A stretch of 45,906 bases of DNA from DATKZH01 sp964475955 (GCA_964475955.1 CAYYZY010000047.1:1-45906), one strand, 5' to 3'; counted from the first letter of the stretch, positions 7,474-17,127 are shown. Numbers and translations: made by a program. The notes: generated by a model not told the origin, from the sequence alone.

Positions 7474-8107
7474 GGGGTTCGTCCTCTATACCATTTCCGT
7501 CGGCGGCGCCGAATCGGCGCCCGCTCCAAAGCTAGCACTGCCGACCGAACTGCCCTTATTCACAGCGGCCAGGCCCGATGGACCTGCTTCATTACAATTT
7601 TACTGCTCAACTTGAAAAAAATTAAGGCCCCTCTGTGGCAGGATTGCCGCAAAAGGGTGCGGGTGCCCGCTTCATCAGCGCAAAACCTGGCGTTTCGGCG
7701 ACCGGCGGCCCACAAGAACATGATAATTCCGGGGGCACGGCCCGCCTACTCCCGGTCCGCCAACACCGCCTTCGCTCCGCCCGCAGACCGTCCTGCCGAC
7801 GCACACAAACCCTTTTGCCGCGGAACCGCACTGAGACTATTCGACACAACTCTTTTTTTGATAAATTCTTACGTCCAATCTGCCGGTCCAGATACGGCTT
7901 TTTGGCGGCGGCCGGCTCGCCAAGCCCCCGGTTCGCCAACCGGGCCGGATCGCCGGGGAACCGTTGCCCGCCGAACGTTGCTCGCCAGCCCCCCGTGAGG
8001 GGAGTTCTTGACGGATACGGGCCCAGGCGCCACGATTGCCCACGGGCGGATGAATCGTGTGTTGGACACTTAGCGATCCCGTGAAATCAACAGAGGCCGA
8101 CTTGCAC
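7474..8107. other. divergent spacer between the Rrf2 gene and rhaB, with AT-rich islands
   Basis: No gene is seen. Two AT-rich islands stand out in otherwise GC-rich DNA: around 7588-7625 (ATTACAATTTTACTGC, then a run of A) and around 7835-7875 (CTTTTTTTGATAAATTC). They are the best candidates for the promoters of the leftward Rrf2 gene and the rightward rhaB. I cannot assign exact -10/-35 boxes. Confidence 0.4.
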
Positions 8108-9601
8108 ATGGCTGAGAAGGCATACCTGGCAGTCGACATGGGTGCCTCGAGCGGGCGCCACGTGGTGGGGCTCTTCGACGGGGCCAAGCTGCGGCTGGAA
8201 GAAATCTATCGCTTCGAGAACGGCCCGGTCGACGTGGCCGGGACCCTCTTCTGGGACCTGCTGAACCAGTGGTCGCACGTGGTCAGCGGCCTGCGCGCGG
8301 CCGGCGACCGGTTCGGCGACCGGGTTGCCTCGGTGGGGGTCGACACCTGGGGCGTCGATTTCGGGCTTCTGGGGCGCGGCGACGTGCTGCTGGGAAACCC
8401 CAGCCACTACCGCGACGCCCGAACCAACGGCATGCTCGACAAGGCCTTCTCGATCGTGCCTCAGAACGAGATCTTCGCCCACACCGGGCTCCAGTTCATG
8501 CAGTTCAACACGCTGTACCAGCTCCTGGCGATGAAGCTGGCCGGCTCGCCGCTGTTGGACATGGCCCAAACGCTCCTGATGATGCCCGACCTGTTCCACT
8601 GGCTGATGACCGGCCGGAAGTCGAACGAGTTCACCGACGCAACCACCACGCAGTTCTACAACCCGGTCGAGGGCGGCTGGGCCGGTGAATTGCTCGGAAA
8701 GCTCGACCTGCCTGCCGGCATCCTCGGCCCCATCTCGCCGCCGGGCACCGACCTCGGCCCGCTGCGCGAGGGCCTCGCGGCCGAGGCGGGCCTGCCTGAA
8801 ACGCACGTCGTTCTGCCCGGCACGCACGATACGGCCAGCGCCGTCATGGCCGTCCCCGCCGCCAGTCAGCCCGGGGCGCGACCCGACTGGTGCTACGTCA
8901 GCCTGGGCACGTGGGCCCTGATGGGCGTCGAGTCGCCCATGCCGGTGGTCAACGACCACGTCTTCCAGTTGAATTTCACCAACGAGGGTGGCGTGGGCGA
9001 CACGATCCGCCTGCTCAAGAACATCACCGGGCTGTGGCTGGTGCAGGAGTGCCGCCGGGTGTGGAACCAGGGAGGACGCGACTGGGGTTGGGAGGACCTC
9101 AACCGGCTCTCCGACGCGGCCGACTCGCTCGTCTCGTTCATCAACCCCGATGCCCACGACTTCCTCGCTCCCACCGACATGCCCGAGGCCATCCGCCAGT
9201 TCTGTCGCAACACGGGCCAAACCGTTCCGGCCGACGAAGGCGCCGTGCTCCGCTGCGCCCTGGAGAGTATCGCCATGAAGTTCCGCCACGTGCTGGGTAT
9301 GTGCGAGGAGCTCGGCGGCGGCCGGATCGACACCATCCACGTCGTGGGCGGCGGCACGAAAAACCGCCAGCTCTGCCAGGCCGCCGCCGACGCCTGCGCG
9401 CGGCGCGTCGTGGCCGGGCCGGTCGAGGCCACCGCCATCGGAAACGTGATGATGCAGGCGGTGGCGGCGGGCGACGTCGGCTCGATCGCCCAGGCCCGCG
9501 AAGTCATTCGCAACAGCTTCGACGTCGAGCAGTACGAGCCCCAGAACACCGCGGCGTGGGATGCAGCGTACGAGAGATTCCTGCGGGTGCTCGATGGTTA
9601 G
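8108..9601 (+). CDS. rhaB: rhamnulokinase
   Basis: The protein has 497 residues of the FGGY kinase family and phosphorylates L-rhamnulose at O1 in rhamnose catabolism. The first phosphate motif is AVDMGASSGRHVVG near the N-terminus, followed by SVGVDTWGVDFGLL, the substrate-domain HTGLQFMQFNTLYQL, LPGTHDTASAV, and the ATP-site signature HVVGGGTKNRQLCQ. The HTGLQF-x-x-x-NT stretch is characteristic of RhaB rather than xylulokinase. I chose the ATG at 8108 (MAEKAYLAVDMG) over 8057 because the extra 17 residues are not protein-like. No rhaA or rhaD is adjacent. The next gene is a sugar oxidoreductase. Confidence 0.92.
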   Translation: MAEKAYLAVDMGASSGRHVVGLFDGAKLRLEEIYRFENGPVDVAGTLFWDLLNQWSHVVSGLRAAGDRFGDRVASVGVDTWGVDFGLLGRGDVLLGNPSHYRDARTNGMLDKAFSIVPQNEIFAHTGLQFMQFNTLYQLLAMKLAGSPLLDMAQTLLMMPDLFHWLMTGRKSNEFTDATTTQFYNPVEGGWAGELLGKLDLPAGILGPISPPGTDLGPLREGLAAEAGLPETHVVLPGTHDTASAVMAVPAASQPGARPDWCYVSLGTWALMGVESPMPVVNDHVFQLNFTNEGGVGDTIRLLKNITGLWLVQECRRVWNQGGRDWGWEDLNRLSDAADSLVSFINPDAHDFLAPTDMPEAIRQFCRNTGQTVPADEGAVLRCALESIAMKFRHVLGMCEELGGGRIDTIHVVGGGTKNRQLCQAAADACARRVVAGPVEATAIGNVMMQAVAAGDVGSIAQAREVIRNSFDVEQYEPQNTAAWDAAYERFLRVLDG

Positions 9602-9630
9602 CGGCCGCCGGCCGCTGAACGTGTCGTTGG

Positions 9631-9649
9631 GGCCGACGCGCCGTCGGCC
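9631..9649 (+). terminator. hairpin 3' of rhaB
   Basis: A perfect 8-bp stem, GGCCGACG/CGTCGGCC with loop CGC, lies 30 bases after the rhaB stop. No T-tract follows, so it is terminator-like but not a canonical intrinsic terminator. A related GGCCGCTGAAC-type motif recurs at 9610, 9646 and 9663. Confidence 0.35.
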
Positions 9650-9804
9650 GCTGAATACCGTGGGCCGCTAAACGTTGTTGCGGGATTCGGCGGCCCGTCG
9701 GTCCGGACCAACCCCTTTACAGACCCTCTGGCGCGAAAACCAGTTCCTCGAATCGCCGCCGTGCCGTCGGCGGCTCGCCGCGCATCGAAGAAGGAGCAAT
9801 GACG

Positions 9805-10827
9805 ATGGTCAACGTCGGTATCGCCGGTCTCGGCTTCATGGGCATGACCCACTACAACGCGTACAAAAAGGTCCCCGGGGCCCGGGTCACCGCGATCTGC
9901 GAGGCCGACCCGGTGCGCCTCTCCGGCGATTGGCGCTCCATCAAGGGCAACTTCGGCCCCCAGGGCGAGATCGTCGACCTGGAAGGGCTCGCCAAGTATC
10001 CCAAGCTCGAGGAGCTGATGGCCGACGCGAACGTCGACATGGTCGACGTCTGCCTCCCGCCCGCGATGCACGCCCAGGCCGCCACCGCCGCTTCGAAGGC
10101 CGGCAAGCACGTCCTGTGCGAGAAGGCGATCGCCCTGCGGCCCGAGGACGCCGTCGCCATGGTCGACGCCGCCAAGGGCGCCGGCAAGCAACTGATGATC
10201 GCCCACGTCCTCCCCTTCGTGCCCGAGTACGACTTCGCCTACAACAAGATCACCAGCGGCGAGTGGGGCCGGCTTTTGGGCGGACACTTCCGGCGAATCA
10301 TCTCCGACCCGCTGTGGCTCAAGGACTTCTACGACCCCGACGGCTGCGGCGGCCCGATGATCGACCTGCACATCCACGACGCCCACTTCATCCGCCTCGT
10401 CTGCGGCATGCCCAAGGCCGTGCACAGCGTCGGTCGCATGCGAGGCGAGGTGGCCGAGTTCTTTACCACGCAGTTCCTCTTCGACGACCCCCGCCTCGTC
10501 GTCACCGCCACCAGCGGCGTGATCAACCAGCAGGGCCGGCCCTTCACGCACGGCTACGAAATCTACCTGGAGAAGGCCACCCTGCTGTTCGAGTCGTTCA
10601 CGGGCACGCCGCTCACGGTGCTCACCGAGGACGGCCAGGTCGAGAAGCCCGACCTCGGCTCGCCCGACATGCTCGACGCGTTCCCCATCGAGCTGGCCGA
10701 AGCGGTCCGCTGCGCCGAGAGCAACACGCCCTCCGAACTCCTCGACGGCGCCCTGGCCCGCGACGCCCTCATCCTCGCCCACAAGCAGACCGAGTCGATC
10801 GCCAAGCGCCAGGTCGTCGAGATCTGA
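9805..10827 (+). CDS. Gfo/Idh/MocA family oxidoreductase
   Basis: The protein has 340 residues. It is a cytoplasmic NAD(P)-dependent sugar dehydrogenase-type protein without a signal peptide. The Rossmann motif GLGFMG is at residues 8-13, the family's (A/C)EKP-like segment reads CEKAIALRPEDA (the usual proline is alanine), and the C-terminal domain carries the GGPMIDLHIHD substrate motif. I prefer the ATG at 9805 to the one at 9799 because AAGGAG at 9791-9796 is then correctly spaced. It lies about 200 bases downstream of rhaB, so a role in deoxy-sugar metabolism is plausible. The substrate cannot be read from sequence. Confidence 0.87.
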   Translation: MVNVGIAGLGFMGMTHYNAYKKVPGARVTAICEADPVRLSGDWRSIKGNFGPQGEIVDLEGLAKYPKLEELMADANVDMVDVCLPPAMHAQAATAASKAGKHVLCEKAIALRPEDAVAMVDAAKGAGKQLMIAHVLPFVPEYDFAYNKITSGEWGRLLGGHFRRIISDPLWLKDFYDPDGCGGPMIDLHIHDAHFIRLVCGMPKAVHSVGRMRGEVAEFFTTQFLFDDPRLVVTATSGVINQQGRPFTHGYEIYLEKATLLFESFTGTPLTVLTEDGQVEKPDLGSPDMLDAFPIELAEAVRCAESNTPSELLDGALARDALILAHKQTESIAKRQVVEI

Positions 10828-10847
10828 CGCCCGCCCCGCTACGGCCG

Positions 10848-10918
10848 GGTGGCCGGGGTCGAGCGCAGCGAGCCCCCGGAATCGGCGGGACTGTGGGCTC
10901 GCTGCGATCGAGCCACCC
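10848..10918. repeat. dispersed long-hairpin repeat family B
   Basis: This is the best copy. The outer arms GGGTGGC/GCCACCC and the inner arms TCGAGCGCAGCGAGCCC/GGGCTCGCTGCGATCGA pair almost perfectly around a short GGAATCGGCGGGACTGT centre. It lies directly 3' of the oxidoreductase gene. Confidence 0.8.
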
Positions 10919-10950
10919 TGACGCGGCGGGCGTTCCGTATCGTTTCTCGC

Positions 10951-11022
10951 TGTAGGCAACGGCCTCTGTGCCGTTCCGGAATCGCCCAGGATTTCGGAAC
11001 GCCGAGGAGGGCGTTCCCTATA
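10951..11022 (+). repeat. dispersed repeat family A
   Basis: It contains TGTAGGCAACGGCCTCTGTG, a CCGGAATCGCC centre and the CGGAACGCC...GGGCGTTCC hairpin. The same order occurs at 24171-24240 and, inverted, at 25738-25808. Confidence 0.75.
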
Positions 11023-11051
11023 GGTAAGATCAACGGATCCTGCGCGGTCCT

Positions 11052-12272
11052 TCAGTCGCGCACGGCGTCGACGGCGATCCGCTGGAAGTCGCGGCGGACG
11101 TCCGAGGCGTCGCCGTTGCCGAAGCCGGTGCGCTGAATCATGAGCACGAAGATCATCCGCCGCTTCGGATCGACCCAGCCCTGCGTGCCGAACGCGCCGC
11201 CGTGGCCGTACGTGCCGGGCGAGAGCATCGCGGTGACGCCCTGCGGCTTGCGCACGATGCACCAGCCCAGTCCCCAGCCGTTGCCGGAAGTGAACCCCGT
11301 GGTCAGCTCGTCGGTTTGCAGCCGGGTCATCTCGCGCACGGCCGCCTCGGAGAGGATGCGCTCTCCTTCGAGCTGCCCGCCGCCGAGGACCATCTGGTAG
11401 AACCGGGCCATGTCGGAGGCGGTGGAGAAGAGGCCGCCGGAGGGATTCGGGGCGCGCCGGCCCGCGTCGTCCACCAGCCAGTGTGAGGCCGTCTCGATCG
11501 TGCCCGGCTCGTCGCCCGGCTTGTAGATTTGGCCGATCCGCTTGCGCTGCTCGGGCGTGGGGCGGAAGGTGGTGTCGTCCATGCCCAGCGGCTCGAAGAT
11601 CCGCTCGCGCAGGAACCGGTCGTACGGCTTCCCCGAGACGATCTCGATGATGCGCCCGCACACGTTCAGCCCGGGGCTGTACTGCCACTTCGTGCCGGGC
11701 TGGAAGCCCAGCGGCCGCTTGGCGATGTCGTCGACCGTCGCTTCGAGCGTCTCCTCGGTGCGCTGGCTGCCGACCACGCCCGAGGTGTGCGTCATCAGGT
11801 CGCGCAGGGTGATCGGCCGCGAGGGCGGGCCGTCGGCCAGTGCCACGTCGGCAAAGGCGGGCAGGTACTCCGAGGCCGGGTCGTCGACCGACAGCTTCCC
11901 CTCGTCCTGGAGGATCATCACGGCGGTGGCCGTCACCGGCTTGGTCATCGACGCGATGGCGAACATCGAGTCCTCGCGCATGGACACGTGCTCGTCGACG
12001 TCGGCCTCGCCCACGGCCGCCAGGTGGACCGTCTTCCCGCGCCGCGCCACCAGCGTCACGGCCCCGGCGATCTGCTTCGCCTCGACGAACTCCTCCATGC
12101 GTTTCGGGATCCGGGCCAGCCGGGCGGCGTCCATCCCTACCGCCACCGGGTCGCAGGAGGGGAGCCCTTCGGCAGGCGCCTCGGCCGCCAACCCGACCGG
12201 CGCCGCCACGGCCACGGCCGCCAGGGCCAGAAGCATCCACTCGATGAAACGCGGGGCACGATGACGTCGCAT
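11052..12272 (-). CDS. secreted serine beta-lactamase-fold hydrolase (class C/esterase type)
   Basis: The protein has 406 residues. The ATG at 12272 follows a strong AGGAGG. A signal peptide occupies about residues 10-30 (WMLLALAAVAVAAPVGLAAE). The catalytic motifs are S-x-x-K (SMTK, residues 108-111), a tyrosine motif YSPG from residue 198 in the place of Y-x-N, and GHGG in the place of K-T-G. This set is typical of class C-like esterases and peptidases (family PF00144) rather than of true resistance beta-lactamases. The substrate is unknown. It is monocistronic, with the two repeats B and A between its 3' end and the oxidoreductase gene. Confidence 0.87.
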   Translation of the reverse strand: MRRHRAPRFIEWMLLALAAVAVAAPVGLAAEAPAEGLPSCDPVAVGMDAARLARIPKRMEEFVEAKQIAGAVTLVARRGKTVHLAAVGEADVDEHVSMREDSMFAIASMTKPVTATAVMILQDEGKLSVDDPASEYLPAFADVALADGPPSRPITLRDLMTHTSGVVGSQRTEETLEATVDDIAKRPLGFQPGTKWQYSPGLNVCGRIIEIVSGKPYDRFLRERIFEPLGMDDTTFRPTPEQRKRIGQIYKPGDEPGTIETASHWLVDDAGRRAPNPSGGLFSTASDMARFYQMVLGGGQLEGERILSEAAVREMTRLQTDELTTGFTSGNGWGLGWCIVRKPQGVTAMLSPGTYGHGGAFGTQGWVDPKRRMIFVLMIQRTGFGNGDASDVRRDFQRIAVDAVRD

Positions 12273-12562
12273 GGTCGTTCCTCCTGTTCGGCTCGATGGT
12301 TCTCCCAGACGATGGACCACGCCCATTGTAGGCTCTCAGGACGTCCGCTGCGAAACCTTTCTTCGCCCTCCCGCCGGTTACGCAACCCGGGCGGGGGCGG
12401 GCGAACGGGGTGGATGGAAGGTGCGCTTGGGACGCGCGGCAGCAGCGGGCTCGCGCAGACGGCGAGGGTGCAGATTCGAAACGCGTTTTCAGTGCGATTC
12501 GGCCGCAAGGAGGGGGAGGCTTCCCGCGACGCCGACCGGCGTACGGCTTGCTACGGCGGCCG

Positions 12563-13708
12563 CTACTTCACCTCGAGCATCCGTTCCAGCGCGGCGAGTG
12601 CGTCGCGGGCGGTTGCGTCGTCCACCCGAATGACGTTCACCGGCGTGCCCGCGGCCAGGTTCTCCAGCGACCAGCAGAGGTGGGCCAGGTCGATCCGGTA
12701 CATGGTCGCGCACATGCAGACGGCCGGCGCCAGGAAGTGGATCTCCTGCTCCGGGTGCTGGTGCTTGAGCCGGTTGACCAGGTGCAGCTCGGTGCCGATG
12801 GCCCACTGCGTGCCGGGCGCCGACTGCTGCACCGCCTGAATGATCTTCCCCGTGGAGCCGGTGACGTCGCTTCGGGCGACGACCTCCCGCATGCACTCGG
12901 GATGGACCATGATCTTGACGTCGGGGAAGCGCTCGCGGAACCGGTCGACGTGCTCCGGCAAAAACACCTGGTGCACGCTACAATGGCCGCGCCAGAGGAT
13001 GACGCGGCTTGCGCGGAGCGCCTCCTCCGTGTTGCCGCCCAGTTCGTCGTCGCTCGGGTCCCAGACCGGCATCTGCTCCGGCGGAATTCCCATCGCCAAG
13101 GCCGTGTTGCGGCCCAGGTGCTGGTCGGGGAAGAAGAGCACGCGGTGCCGACGGGCGAAGGCCCATTCGAGAACGGCGGCCGCGTTGGCCGACGTACACA
13201 CGATCCCCCCGTGGCGCCCGCAGAACGCCTTCAGCGTGGCGGCCGAGTTGACGTAGGTGATCGGCATCAGGTCGTCGACGTCGATCACTTCGGCGAGCTG
13301 GTCCCAGCAGTCCTCGACCTGGTCGACGTCGGCCATGTCGGCCAGCGAGCAGCCGGCCTCGAGGTCGGGAAGCACGACGTCCACCCGCTCGCCGCCGCGC
13401 GCTTCGAGGCGCTCGGGGCGGTTGGCCAGGACGTCGGCCGTCTCGGCCATGAAGTGGACGCCGCAAAACGCAATCGCGCGGCACTCCTCGTTGCCCGCGG
13501 CCAGTTCGCTGAGGCGGTAGCTGTCGCCGCGGAGATCGGCCAGCGCGACCACCTCGTCGCGCTGGTAGTGGTGGCCGAGGATCACCAGGCGCGGGCCCAT
13601 CTCATCGCGGACGGCCTGGATCCGCCGCGTGAGCTCGGGGTCTTCGACGGACCGGTAGGGCTCGAGGTCGAAGCGGGGCGACGCGTTCGGCTCGGTGGTC
13701 GGATTCAT
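12563..13708 (-). CDS. nadA: quinolinate synthase
   Basis: The protein has 381 residues and condenses iminoaspartate with dihydroxyacetone phosphate to form quinolinate in NAD synthesis. Family marks include LGHHYQRDEV, FCGVHFMAETADVL (Cys82), YVNSAATLKA, CTSANAAAVL (Cys171), WRGHCSVH, MVHPEC, GSTGKII and the terminal CMCATM (Cys331/333). Cys82, Cys171 and one of the last pair correspond to the three ligands of the [4Fe-4S] cluster. The gene starts only 9 bases after the stop of the preceding gene, so it is the last cistron of the ABC exporter operon. No nadB or nadC is nearby. Confidence 0.95.
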   Translation of the reverse strand: MNPTTEPNASPRFDLEPYRSVEDPELTRRIQAVRDEMGPRLVILGHHYQRDEVVALADLRGDSYRLSELAAGNEECRAIAFCGVHFMAETADVLANRPERLEARGGERVDVVLPDLEAGCSLADMADVDQVEDCWDQLAEVIDVDDLMPITYVNSAATLKAFCGRHGGIVCTSANAAAVLEWAFARRHRVLFFPDQHLGRNTALAMGIPPEQMPVWDPSDDELGGNTEEALRASRVILWRGHCSVHQVFLPEHVDRFRERFPDVKIMVHPECMREVVARSDVTGSTGKIIQAVQQSAPGTQWAIGTELHLVNRLKHQHPEQEIHFLAPAVCMCATMYRIDLAHLCWSLENLAAGTPVNVIRVDDATARDALAALERMLEVK

Positions 13709-13717
13709 GAGGGCGGC

Positions 13718-15247
13718 TCAGGACTGCTCGACCAGGTCCTGGTGCTTCTCCAGCACGTCGCGGAGGATGAAGTCTTCGGGGAACGGTTCGTCGCAGGCGT
13801 CGAGGATGCGGCGGTACATCTTCACCTGATCGATCAGCTCGCGGCCGTACTCCCGGTCTTCGATCAGGTTCGGAAACTCCGGAGAGTCGAGCACTTCGCG
13901 CCACTTGGCCAGGCCGGCCTCGAACTTCTCCTTGGCCAACGGCAGGTTGCTCTGCTCGCGGAAGGCCTGCCGCGCCTCGTAGAGGAGTTTGCGGGCTTCG
14001 ATGGCTTGGCGGGTCTGCTCGACCGCCGCGCGGCGCTCCCAGTATTCGTAGTTGACGATTTGCTGGTATCGGCTGATGATGTTGGCCAGTCGATCGGCCT
14101 CTTCCAGCTTCTCGGCCAGTTGCAGGGCCCGGTCGCGCTCGGCGCCGATCAGGCGGTTGGCCACGTCCTCGTCGGTCACGTGGAGCTTGCGGGAGATCTC
14201 GGCGACGAACTGATGCTCGGCTTCGGTGCGTTCGGCCGGGTCCGACTCGAGCGCTTCGCGCTCTTCGACGGTCAGCTCCGCTTCGCGCTCCCGGCGAATT
14301 TCCTCGCGGATGCCCGGCGTCATCGCTTCGAACTGATCGCGAAGCGATTGGGCCAGCCTGAGGTACCGGGCGCGCCGGTTGAGCTGGATGACGTCGCCGA
14401 AGCTCGTGGGGATGTCGCGATCGCCGTACTCGTACCATTCGTCGGCGGCCTTGATCCAGTTGATCCGCGCCTTCTCTTCGAAGATGCCGTCCTCTTCGAG
14501 CGCTTCGGCGTAGTTCATCTGGCACATGGGCCGCTCGGAGTAGAAGAGCACGGGGCTCATCTTCTTGAGCGACGCGCCCCCGTCGACCAGTTCCTCGGCG
14601 CGGGCGAACGACTCCTTGCCCACCAGCCAGTTGTCGCGGAGTTCGGGGGGCCGGGAGCCGTGGAAGTCGTCGTCCTGCCGGAACAGGACGCGGAACTGCT
14701 TGCGCTCGTCGGCGCGGCCGATCTTCTGCGCGGTGAACCAGCCGACGTCCCAGGGCAGCACGGGTTCGTTCTCGTTGTAGCGCATGCCCTCCTTGAGGAA
14801 GTTGATCCCCTTGATCACCCAGCGGTACCGGCCGCGGTAATCGTCGAACTGGGAGGAGACGTTGTACGAGACCCTCCAGGCCTGGAACCGCCACACGGCG
14901 ATGAAGTGCGGCTCCAGCTTGGCGATCTGCTGGAGGGTGGCCGAGAGGTTGGTCCAGTCCTTCTTCTTGTCGTACTCGTTGGCCTTCTCCCAGAGCACGT
15001 TGGCCGCCACGCCGCGAAGCCCGAAGGTGGCCAGCTTGATCGTCTCGCTGGTAGGATCGATCTCCCCCAGCTCCGCCTCGCTCAGCCCGTGTTCGCGACG
15101 CAACTGGGCCAGCACGCCCCCGCGGCTCGCCTGGGCCGACTTCACCCGGGTGGTGGCGGGCTGGCTGAGCAGCGAGAGGGGCAAAAGCAGTACGCCGATG
15201 GCCATCAGGTAGACGATCTTCAGGTAGAACGAGCGTCGGGGGGTCAT
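13718..15247 (-). CDS. membrane-anchored helical-repeat protein of unknown function
   Basis: The protein has 509 residues. One N-terminal membrane segment (LKIVYLMAIGVLLLPLSLL, about residues 9-27) anchors a long, almost wholly helical soluble part. Residues ~70-180 have a TPR-like character (WEKANEYDKKKDWTNLSATL; IAKLEPHFIAVWRFQAW). Residues ~310-450 are highly charged and probably coiled coil. Its ATG overlaps the permease stop codon (ATGA), which indicates translational coupling. Planctomycete homologues of this type are, as far as I recall, annotated only as hypothetical. An accessory role for the exporter is inferred from gene order. Confidence 0.75.
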   Translation of the reverse strand: MTPRRSFYLKIVYLMAIGVLLLPLSLLSQPATTRVKSAQASRGGVLAQLRREHGLSEAELGEIDPTSETIKLATFGLRGVAANVLWEKANEYDKKKDWTNLSATLQQIAKLEPHFIAVWRFQAWRVSYNVSSQFDDYRGRYRWVIKGINFLKEGMRYNENEPVLPWDVGWFTAQKIGRADERKQFRVLFRQDDDFHGSRPPELRDNWLVGKESFARAEELVDGGASLKKMSPVLFYSERPMCQMNYAEALEEDGIFEEKARINWIKAADEWYEYGDRDIPTSFGDVIQLNRRARYLRLAQSLRDQFEAMTPGIREEIRREREAELTVEEREALESDPAERTEAEHQFVAEISRKLHVTDEDVANRLIGAERDRALQLAEKLEEADRLANIISRYQQIVNYEYWERRAAVEQTRQAIEARKLLYEARQAFREQSNLPLAKEKFEAGLAKWREVLDSPEFPNLIEDREYGRELIDQVKMYRRILDACDEPFPEDFILRDVLEKHQDLVEQS

Positions 15248-17127
15248 CGAGCCACCTCACGTGTCTTGAGGAAGAAGTGCGCGGCCACGAACAGCGGCAC
15301 CACGAACGCCAGCGCGTTGACCAGCCGCATCAGCACCAGTTCGGGCGCCACGTCGAATCCGTAGGCCACGTAGTCGGCGTAGCTGAAGCGCCCGAAGGGG
15401 GGAAGCACCGACGAGATCACCCAGAGCCCGGCTTCCATCACGCTGTCGACCATCTGGATGACGGTGCTCCACAGCGACCCCACCTCCAGCTCCGACTGAA
15501 GATTGTTCTGCGTCAACAGGCGCACGAACGCCTCGAGCGGCCCGCCGCCGTGGACCTGGCCCCGGGCCAATTGCGACATGAACTCGCTGAAGAACCCGCC
15601 CACCAGCGTGCCCAGTGTGGCGATCATCGCCACCGCGCCGCTGAGGAACGTGCTGAACATCACGCCGAACCCGATCACCAGCACCATCTGAAGCCAGATG
15701 CCGAAGTAACCCTTGATGAAGTTGAACCAGAAGGGAGCGTCGGCGGCGCGCAGATACAGGTCGGCCTGGGCGGCCCCGAAGTACTGACCCGCCTCGATGC
15801 ACCGCACCCAAACCTCCACCTCCCCGTCGCCGACTAGGTCCTCGTGAAGGTCGAATTCCCGCTGCTCCGCCAGGCCCGAGTCGAGCGTCTCGGGAACGAG
15901 CTGCACGCCGCTGGGGGTCTCGATTTTGCGCGCGACCACCTGCGCGTTGGCGAACCGGGTGATCTTGCGGGGGATGACGATCTTGTTGGTGACGAACTCC
16001 TTGGACTCGAAGACCTCGACCTCCACCATCAGGCCGGTCTTCGGGTTGCGCAGCCCCACGCTCCCGTACACGCCCCGCTCGATCGTGCCCTTGTGCGTGC
16101 GGAACACCCCGATGGTCATCTCCAGGGGGAGCCCGCCGGGGAAGTCTTTCTCGCGGACATCGTCGAAGGTCCAGATCAGCGCGGCGGGCGAGGCGCCTTG
16201 CACGTAGCCGCGGTAGGTCCATTCGTCGCCGACGTTGATCCCTTCGGCGACGTCCATCCCTTCGCGGTCGCGAAAACGGAGCTTGCCGTACACGGGCACC
16301 CGCGCCAGCAACATCCCCTCCGGCCCCCCCACGGAGTACTGCGCGTCCGGCGGCGTGCCCGTCACGGTCACCTTGTGCCAGTGTCCCCGTGTCCTCTCGG
16401 TGATCGCGTCGCCCTCCGAGTCGGCCACCACCTGGTGCCGGTGGTCGCGATCGTTGCTCGTGCGGCCCACGTAGTAAGTGGGCTGATCGCGCCCCGGCTG
16501 TCCGATCGACCGCATCTCCTCGGCCGAAATCGTGTGCGAGTGGGTCAGGCCCTGCCGGACGAAACCGTAGCTCACCACCGCCATCAGCAACAACAAGCCG
16601 GTGCCGATGATCGTGAAGCCGAAAATCCGCCCCAGTACGATCTCGCTGGGCCGGACCGGCTTGGTGACCACCGTGTGCAGGGTCTTCGACCGCAGGTCGG
16701 CGGGCAGGCTGAACGCGCTGAGGAACAGGGCCAGAAGCAGAACCAGGTAGCTGGTCGCCGTGAGCACGAAGCTCAAATACAGGCGGGCCGGGTCGGGGTT
16801 GCCCGGATCGAGGAACAGGCCGGCAAACGCCAGAACCAGGATGAATATCGCGAACACCACGACCACGCGGCGACGGATCGATTCCTTCACGGCCAGCCAC
16901 GTCAGGGCGCCCACCCGGCGCGGCGACATCCTCACCAGATCGGCGACCCCTCCGGTGATCGTGCGCCAGGTCCTCCGAATCGCCACCCGCGGTCCGTGCT
17001 CCAGGACCGACACCAACAGTCCCACGACCACGGCCGCCAGCGACAGGGTCAGCAGGGCGAAGAGCCAGTAGAGGGTGGCCTTGGGGAGCCACTGGAGAAA
17101 GGGGTCAACTGCCGTCTCAATAACCAT
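15244..17127 (-). CDS. ABC-2 type transport permease with large extracytoplasmic insert
   Basis: The protein has 627 residues from the ATG at 17127, which is preceded by GGGGGAG. Another ATG at 17142 would give five more residues but has a poorer site. There are hydrophobic helices near 19-42, 88-106, 119-142 and 168-188. A hydrophilic beta-rich insert of about 260 residues (roughly 190-455) follows, then more helices (about 458-510 and 598-620). The stretch SLPADLRSKTLHTVVTKPV is the usual ABC-2 cytoplasmic loop, in which drug or gliding-type exporters contact the ATPase. The gene overlaps the ATPase gene by 11 bases and the next gene by 4, so ATPase, permease and helical protein form one unit. 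Confidence 0.85.
   Translation of the reverse strand: MVIETAVDPFLQWLPKATLYWLFALLTLSLAAVVVGLLVSVLEHGPRVAIRRTWRTITGGVADLVRMSPRRVGALTWLAVKESIRRRVVVVFAIFILVLAFAGLFLDPGNPDPARLYLSFVLTATSYLVLLLALFLSAFSLPADLRSKTLHTVVTKPVRPSEIVLGRIFGFTIIGTGLLLLMAVVSYGFVRQGLTHSHTISAEEMRSIGQPGRDQPTYYVGRTSNDRDHRHQVVADSEGDAITERTRGHWHKVTVTGTPPDAQYSVGGPEGMLLARVPVYGKLRFRDREGMDVAEGINVGDEWTYRGYVQGASPAALIWTFDDVREKDFPGGLPLEMTIGVFRTHKGTIERGVYGSVGLRNPKTGLMVEVEVFESKEFVTNKIVIPRKITRFANAQVVARKIETPSGVQLVPETLDSGLAEQREFDLHEDLVGDGEVEVWVRCIEAGQYFGAAQADLYLRAADAPFWFNFIKGYFGIWLQMVLVIGFGVMFSTFLSGAVAMIATLGTLVGGFFSEFMSQLARGQVHGGGPLEAFVRLLTQNNLQSELEVGSLWSTVIQMVDSVMEAGLWVISSVLPPFGRFSYADYVAYGFDVAPELVLMRLVNALAFVVPLFVAAHFFLKTREVAR

Noticed and set aside
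9598..12240. Very long reverse-strand frame covering the oxidoreductase gene
   Set aside because: It overlaps two well-supported genes in other frames and encodes an Arg/Gly-rich shadow product.
11052..12272. Antibiotic-resistance beta-lactamase
   Set aside because: SMTK, YSP and HGG motifs fit the broad esterase/peptidase group. Nothing points to a clinical class A, C or D enzyme.
12410..15364. Forward open frame of about 980 codons opposite nadA and the helical-protein gene
   Set aside because: It is a shadow of real reverse-strand genes; NadA motifs are unambiguous on the other strand, and the forward translation has no family features.
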